In this document: piece after piece, positions 59,644 to 64,000 of the stretch
Position numbering within the stretch: position 1 is the first letter of the stretch
How the letters are laid out: each line of letters starts with the position of its first letter
Source: Pleurostoma richardsiae
Taxonomy: Eukaryota; Ascomycota; Sordariomycetes; Calosphaeriales; Pleurostomataceae
Direction of reading: 5' to 3'
DNA length: 64,000 nt
Assembly (NCBI GenBank): GCA_030052745.1
Contig: JANBVO010000019.1
Span: forward strand, 248,001-312,000
The notes under the pieces: model-generated
The model's input: the letters and a program-made list of their open reading frames with translations, nothing else
The model's database searches: none
Told to the model about the DNA's origin: nothing
Program-made: the position numbers and the translations under genes

Positions 59644-61492
59644 TCACAAGGGCATCCCATAGAGATCTTCAGCATGCTGCCGGAGCGGGTCGATGATGAA
59701 CCTGCCCAAGTCCTCCTCAAACGTGTCGGTGCCAGGCTTCAACGGCCGCATACCCTCATCCTCGAGGATCTTGCACTGCAGGCAGGCGGCCACAGCCTGC
59801 TGGTAAGTCACTCCCACCTCGTCTCGCACCACGTTTCTGTCGAGGAGATCCATGGCAGTGTTGTAGTCTTCCATGTCTCTCACAGCTTCGTCCTGGTCTG
59901 TCTCTCCGGCCCCTTCTGTCCTGGTGACGGTGGCTAAGCGTATTTCAGACAGTCTTTTTCCCATTGCAAGCTCGATGAGAGCAAAGCCAAGGCGCACGAG
60001 CATCGGATCTTTCGTCCGCAGTATTCCCCAGAACTTGGACGGTAGAGCGTTCGCAGTCATGCCTTTTCCCTGCTCTGAAGAGACGGACCAGAATCGCCTA
60101 GTGACACCCAAGCTCACTTCCGAATCGTTTCGTATCATGGCGAAGTTCCTCCAAGTCCAAGAAGCGTCTATCCACGGTGTCTGGTAGAACTGCACGATCG
60201 CCAGCACAAGGTCCAAGGTCATATCAAGCCTTGTGCGACGGCTTATGCCATAGCTATCGCAGCTGTCCAGGACATCATCCATAGACACGACTGTCGGCAT
60301 ACTCAGCGGGTACCGAACTGGCACGGTCACAGTGTATCTCCCTTCTTTCGCTTTTAAGACGCTTGAATTGCCGGAAGCAGGCGAGTTTGGTGCCGAATTC
60401 TTGATGGCCCTTGTAAAGTGGCATAAATCAACAATCGGTGCCGCATTCCACGATCCTCTGCTCTCGCTGAACCTCAGAGGGAGAGCTTGATGCTCCCCAC
60501 ATGAATGGGAAACATTCTGCGCTGATCTCGACCTCGACCACGTCGTCCGAAATAGATCACTTTCGGGGGAAGTCAATACAGCCCATCCACAAAGGACAAC
60601 ACGCCAGGTACTCACCTTATCATGTCCTCTTCCTCAGAGTCTGTCCGTACTACCGTGGTTTGGCTACTATAGGTTACCCCGCTAGACCAAGATGCGAGCG
60701 AACCTCCTGTCTCGACCGGGAAGAGGATCTCCAGATTCTCGGAGAGCCTAAGACTGGCTTCATGTGGAATAGCACATGTGCAGCGGAAGCTCTCGCGTAA
60801 GACACTGTAAAATGCGTCGAAGAATTGCGCGTCTGTTTTCTGGTGTCTTTTTTCCCCGAAACCACTCCTCGCGTAGTCGCGGTTTTGCTGGCTGTCGCCG
60901 GAAGGTGCATACGTTGTTGCAGAGCATGGCTCAAGCAACTTCCGCACATCGTTTACCTGATTCTTGAGCTTCGCTAGACTCTTTTTGATATCTAGTACTT
61001 GAAGCCCTAGCTTTGCTTCTCGCGGCCTCACCGCACCTGGCTTCTTTTCTGAGTACTTCTTGGCAATTTCTTAGCTGCCCGATGCTTCTTTCTCCTTGAT
61101 ACCAACGGTGTGGGGAGTTCATCACTTACGCTCTCTACCTGCTCGATCTGCTCTTTCAGGGTAGTCAATGTTGTACTGATCTCTCTTGCTTTGGACTGAA
61201 ATGTTCGGAGCACTTCAGTGTCGAGCCTTCTCCGAAGTCGCATGACGAACTCGTGGTCCTTCCACAGCTGGACAAAGTCTGCATCACCGTTCACAAGCCC
61301 TACCCTGTCACTGTCCGAGAGCTTCTCATCACCCTGCAACAACTTCCATATCGATTCCTTGAAGATCTTCTCCGAGGTTGCGATTCTCATCGGCAGGCTT
61401 CGAACGGCATATGCATCATGCGTCGCTTTCGCCAGCTCGGCGATGTTCAGGACCGTTGGCAACAAGCATAGGGCCAAGCCGAGCGCATCCAT
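59644..61492 (-). CDS. DUF7580-like fungal protein
   Basis: At least three exons: 61492-61130, 61058-60616, and a third ending at 59644. The acceptor of the last lies between about 60530 and 60590 and could not be fixed. The N-terminus MDALGLALCLLPTVLNIAELAKATHDAYAV is the amphipathic/hydrophobic start seen in this fungal family. The coiled middle (LTTLKEQIEQVES, LDIKKSLAKLKNQVNDVRKLLEP) and the C-terminal RRTRLDMTLDLVLAIVQFYQTPWIDASWTWRNF plus LVRLGFALIELAMGKRLSEIR resemble the degenerate kinase-like DUF7580 region. Such proteins often occur near NLR and HET genes and are thought to take part in self/non-self or prion-type signalling, but functions are unproven. The family assignment is from memory of its pattern. 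Confidence 0.65.
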
Positions 61493-62402
61493 ACCTGATA
61501 TCCTCTTCCGACCAGTTGAGCGCGCTTCGAGTTTACGTACTCGCATGGACAGAATACCAGAGGAATCCGACTGTAAAGATGCTCGAGTCGGAGGATGTCG
61601 TATGTCGCATGCTTGAGCCTCCACGTTCGGCGCTAAGAGTCAGGCAGACTTGGGAAAGGTGATTCGGAGGGCGGAATCGCCAAGCCGAGGGAATACATTA
61701 TTGAGGGGCTACGGCGTCTGACAGACTGGCCACACCATTTCCTGTGGCGCTACTCCCTGCGGGACCACCATCTCGAGAACTGCCCAACCAGGGCTTGCCC
61801 GAGCCTTGCGGACAATCGACCACCAAGCAGCACAGCCCGAAAACACATCATCAGATGTCACAGCTGAGATGAACTCGCTTCTACTCGACTTCGTGGCTCC
61901 TCGGTTCTCGATCGCTTGCTGCTTTCCTCGTCTTTCCGCCACCTCCATAGTCCTCCGTCACCCACTTAGTTTTTCACTGCGGTTAAGGCCGAGTGCAGTG
62001 CCATGCAAATGATCTCTTGCCAGCCCCCTCCTGAACGTGAAGGGTGCGTGTCAGCTGCGCCGCCGCCTCTCTAGCTTCGCCCTCGCTTGAGACAAGCCAA
62101 TGAAGTCTTCCCTGTGCAGTTGGCGCTGGTAACACGGCATATCGCCAATGCATGGCTTCAGACTGATCACATCTTGATCCCCAATCAGGTTAGAGTGGCC
62201 ATGGGCGAGGCGTTCCTGCTACCAGTGCGTGGCTTCATCCTGCCTCCCAGGGCCGCCTGTGTTTGTGAGACCTCCTTTTCTCTCACTTGACTGTCCATCT
62301 ACTCGCAGCCTGCTTCCTCATCATTCCCTATGACTAGAGCGATTGCCCCGGGGTCTCTATGGTCTGTAACTTCAAATCTGGTCTCATTCATCATAAGGGA
62401 TC
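61493..62402. promoter_or_regulatory. Divergent intergenic region
   Basis: 910 bases between the starts of the DUF7580-like gene (leftward) and the zinc-finger gene (rightward); both promoters must be here. No coding content supported. Confidence 0.4.
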
Positions 62403-64000
62403 ATGGAGAAGGCCACAAAGATCTATTCCCCGTTGAGGGGTAGAGAGACACTCGTTTTCCCGAAGGCTCTTATCGCGATGCACTTCGAAGATTCCTGTCA
62501 GACCTTCGGGAGGCTTTCCTGTAGCGTCGACAAGGTCCTAGGCTTCCCCAAAGAGACTGCCAAGTCGCTCACTGACTGCCTTTCTCGATTCGTAACATGG
62601 GGAAGCGAGGCGGGAGCACGAGATCAGGATCTCGACTACAGACTCCGAAAGAGCAAAGAGATGCATGATCACGTCGTTGAACTCCTTTCCCAGCTCAATT
62701 GTCTCGTCGACGAAGGTAGGTGAGAAATCCGCTGTCATTTTCTCAATCCACCATAACCGACTCGGCTGCAGGCATCCAGCTCCTTGACAACGAATTCCTG
62801 GACAGACTCGGCGACGAGGATGAAGGCTCCCAACGCAATGATGACGACCGCCAAGAAGAATCTGCCCAGGCTGCTCAGCCGACCCAAGCGACACTGAGGG
62901 GGATCATCGACATCATCGAAGCCGTCGAGGACATCGTTCAGGACCTGGTCGATCTAGCTCCTAGCCTCAATCGCCCGTATCCACAAGATATCGATGTCTA
63001 TTCCTCCAGCGTCAGCAATGACAGTGACGACGGCGACCGAGCCGAAGTGGAGCTTGCGAGGCAGATGTTTCCATATGCCTCACGGACCCTTCTGAAACGA
63101 CTCGGGCACGCCAACTGGAAGCGGAGACTTGCTCAAAATGTTCTCCAGCAGCACGTTCGATCCTCGACCGGCCGCGGTCATAGAGCTGCTAAGGATAACA
63201 GACATGGCAAGAGGACGAGTCGTCGAGAGATCGCTGAAGACGCATTCAGCTTCCAGAAACCAACACTGGAGGCTACGAGGGATACCGCAAAGAACGTACC
63301 ATTGTCAGGCCTAACCTCGGGACCGAGCAGTACAGCACCATCTATTGTTTCCGACTTTACGATCTTCTCAAAGCAGCTTTCGGCGCCCACAACTTCTTTC
63401 ACTATTCCGCCGATCGCCTCTTCCAGTAAATTGGAGCCCCTTTCTCATGCCGCTGCCGGATCGCGAGTCATTGCTTTCCCCCGGATGCCAATATCCCTAG
63501 CAAGCTTGCCGGTTGGGAAAAAGCACATGTTCACATGTAAACTGTGTGGCTATGACTTGGAAGCTGGAACGAAGATAAAGACGGAGGAAGACTGGAGACA
63601 ACACGTCCTAGAGGACCTGGAACCGTACCTATGCACATTCGACGAATGCTTCAGTGCGCAGGAAATGTACGCCTTCCGTGAAGAGTGGTACAGGCACGAA
63701 CTCGAGAACCACCGGATCGAGAAGGTCTTCGCCTGTGACGTCTGCATTCAAGAGTTTAGCGACAGGCACCTGGCAGAACAGCATCTGGATAGCCACTTAG
63801 GCGAGCTTGATGAAGACGAGATTACGCTGATGAAGTCGAGTTTGTGGCCACTGCTGTCGAGCCGGAATGTAGGCAGTAACCACTGCCCTCTCTGCTTCCA
63901 TCTAGTACCACCTTCGGAGACAAAATTTCACATCGCAAAACATCTGGAGCATTTTGCACTCTCGTCGATCGTTGAAGAAACGACTTCTGAGGAAGAAGAT
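62403..64000 (+). CDS. AcuF-like C2H2 zinc-finger protein, truncated by the window edge
   Basis: Exon 1 is 62403-62715, then a 56-base intron with GTAGGT donor, and exon 2 from 62772 stays open to the window end. The N-terminal half is helical (FEDSCQTFGRLSCSVDKVLG, IIDIIEAVEDIVQDLVDLAPSL), matching the domain placed before the fingers in a large fungal family often annotated as oxidoreductase AcuF-like. A Ser-rich linker follows, then cysteine/histidine units: MFTCKLCGYDLEAG, YLCTFDECFSAQEMYAFREEWYRHELENH, FACDVCIQEFSDRHLAEQHLDSH, HCPLCFHLVPPSETKFHIAKHLEHFALSSI. These are C2H2-type fingers. Function is unknown. The 3' end lies beyond the window. Confidence 0.85.

Overview
The window is nuclear DNA from a filamentous ascomycete (Pezizomycotina, probably a Sordariomycete). 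The signs are about two dozen spaced genes on both strands, introns mostly of 50-135 bases with GT..AG ends and CTAAC/CTGAC-type branch sites, and families typical of such genomes: Zn2Cys6 and bZIP regulators, PTH11-like membrane proteins, a HET-domain protein, a DUF7580-type protein and an AcuF-like zinc-finger protein. No rRNA, tRNA, CRISPR array or recognisable transposon was found. Exon coordinates were worked out by hand from splice signals, reading phase and family motifs.

Layout. 0.3-11 kb: an intronless, bacterial-looking GH20 hexosaminidase, a medium-chain dehydrogenase interrupted by one TGA, a divergent Zn2Cys6 regulator, a large disordered protein with a ubiquitin-interacting motif, and mitochondrial HMG-CoA lyase. 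11.8-27.4 kb: a regulator- and tailoring-enzyme-rich accessory stretch with a velvet-like remnant, a fungal-specific regulator, a small Yap-like bZIP, a UbiA-type prenyltransferase/cyclase with a frame break, a short-chain dehydrogenase, a PTH11-like protein, a LaeA/TAM-like methyltransferase with two in-frame stops, and an NTF2-like small protein. 28-40.5 kb: FAD synthase (FAD1), a second PTH11-like protein, a COMT-type O-methyltransferase, a secreted proteinase-K-like protease and an AA1-like small secreted protein.

42-55 kb: a DAL5-type MFS transporter, a membrane dipeptidase (M19), a CYP504-like P450, a TauD-type dioxygenase and an NAD(P)-dependent reductase. Two near-identical 32-bp interrupted palindromes lie in the upstream regions of the transporter and of the divergent dipeptidase/P450 pair. 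They differ by a change present in both arms, so each remains perfectly symmetrical; this is the strongest unexplained signal in the window. 56-64 kb: a HET protein, a DUF7580-like protein and a C2H2 protein cut by the right edge, resembling a self/non-self recognition neighbourhood.

Four of about 24 genes carry apparent lesions (the dehydrogenase, the prenyltransferase, the methyltransferase and the velvet-like gene). Real decay of a retired metabolic locus and assembly error both remain possible. The two TGA stops each replace an expected basic residue and are each followed by CAT.
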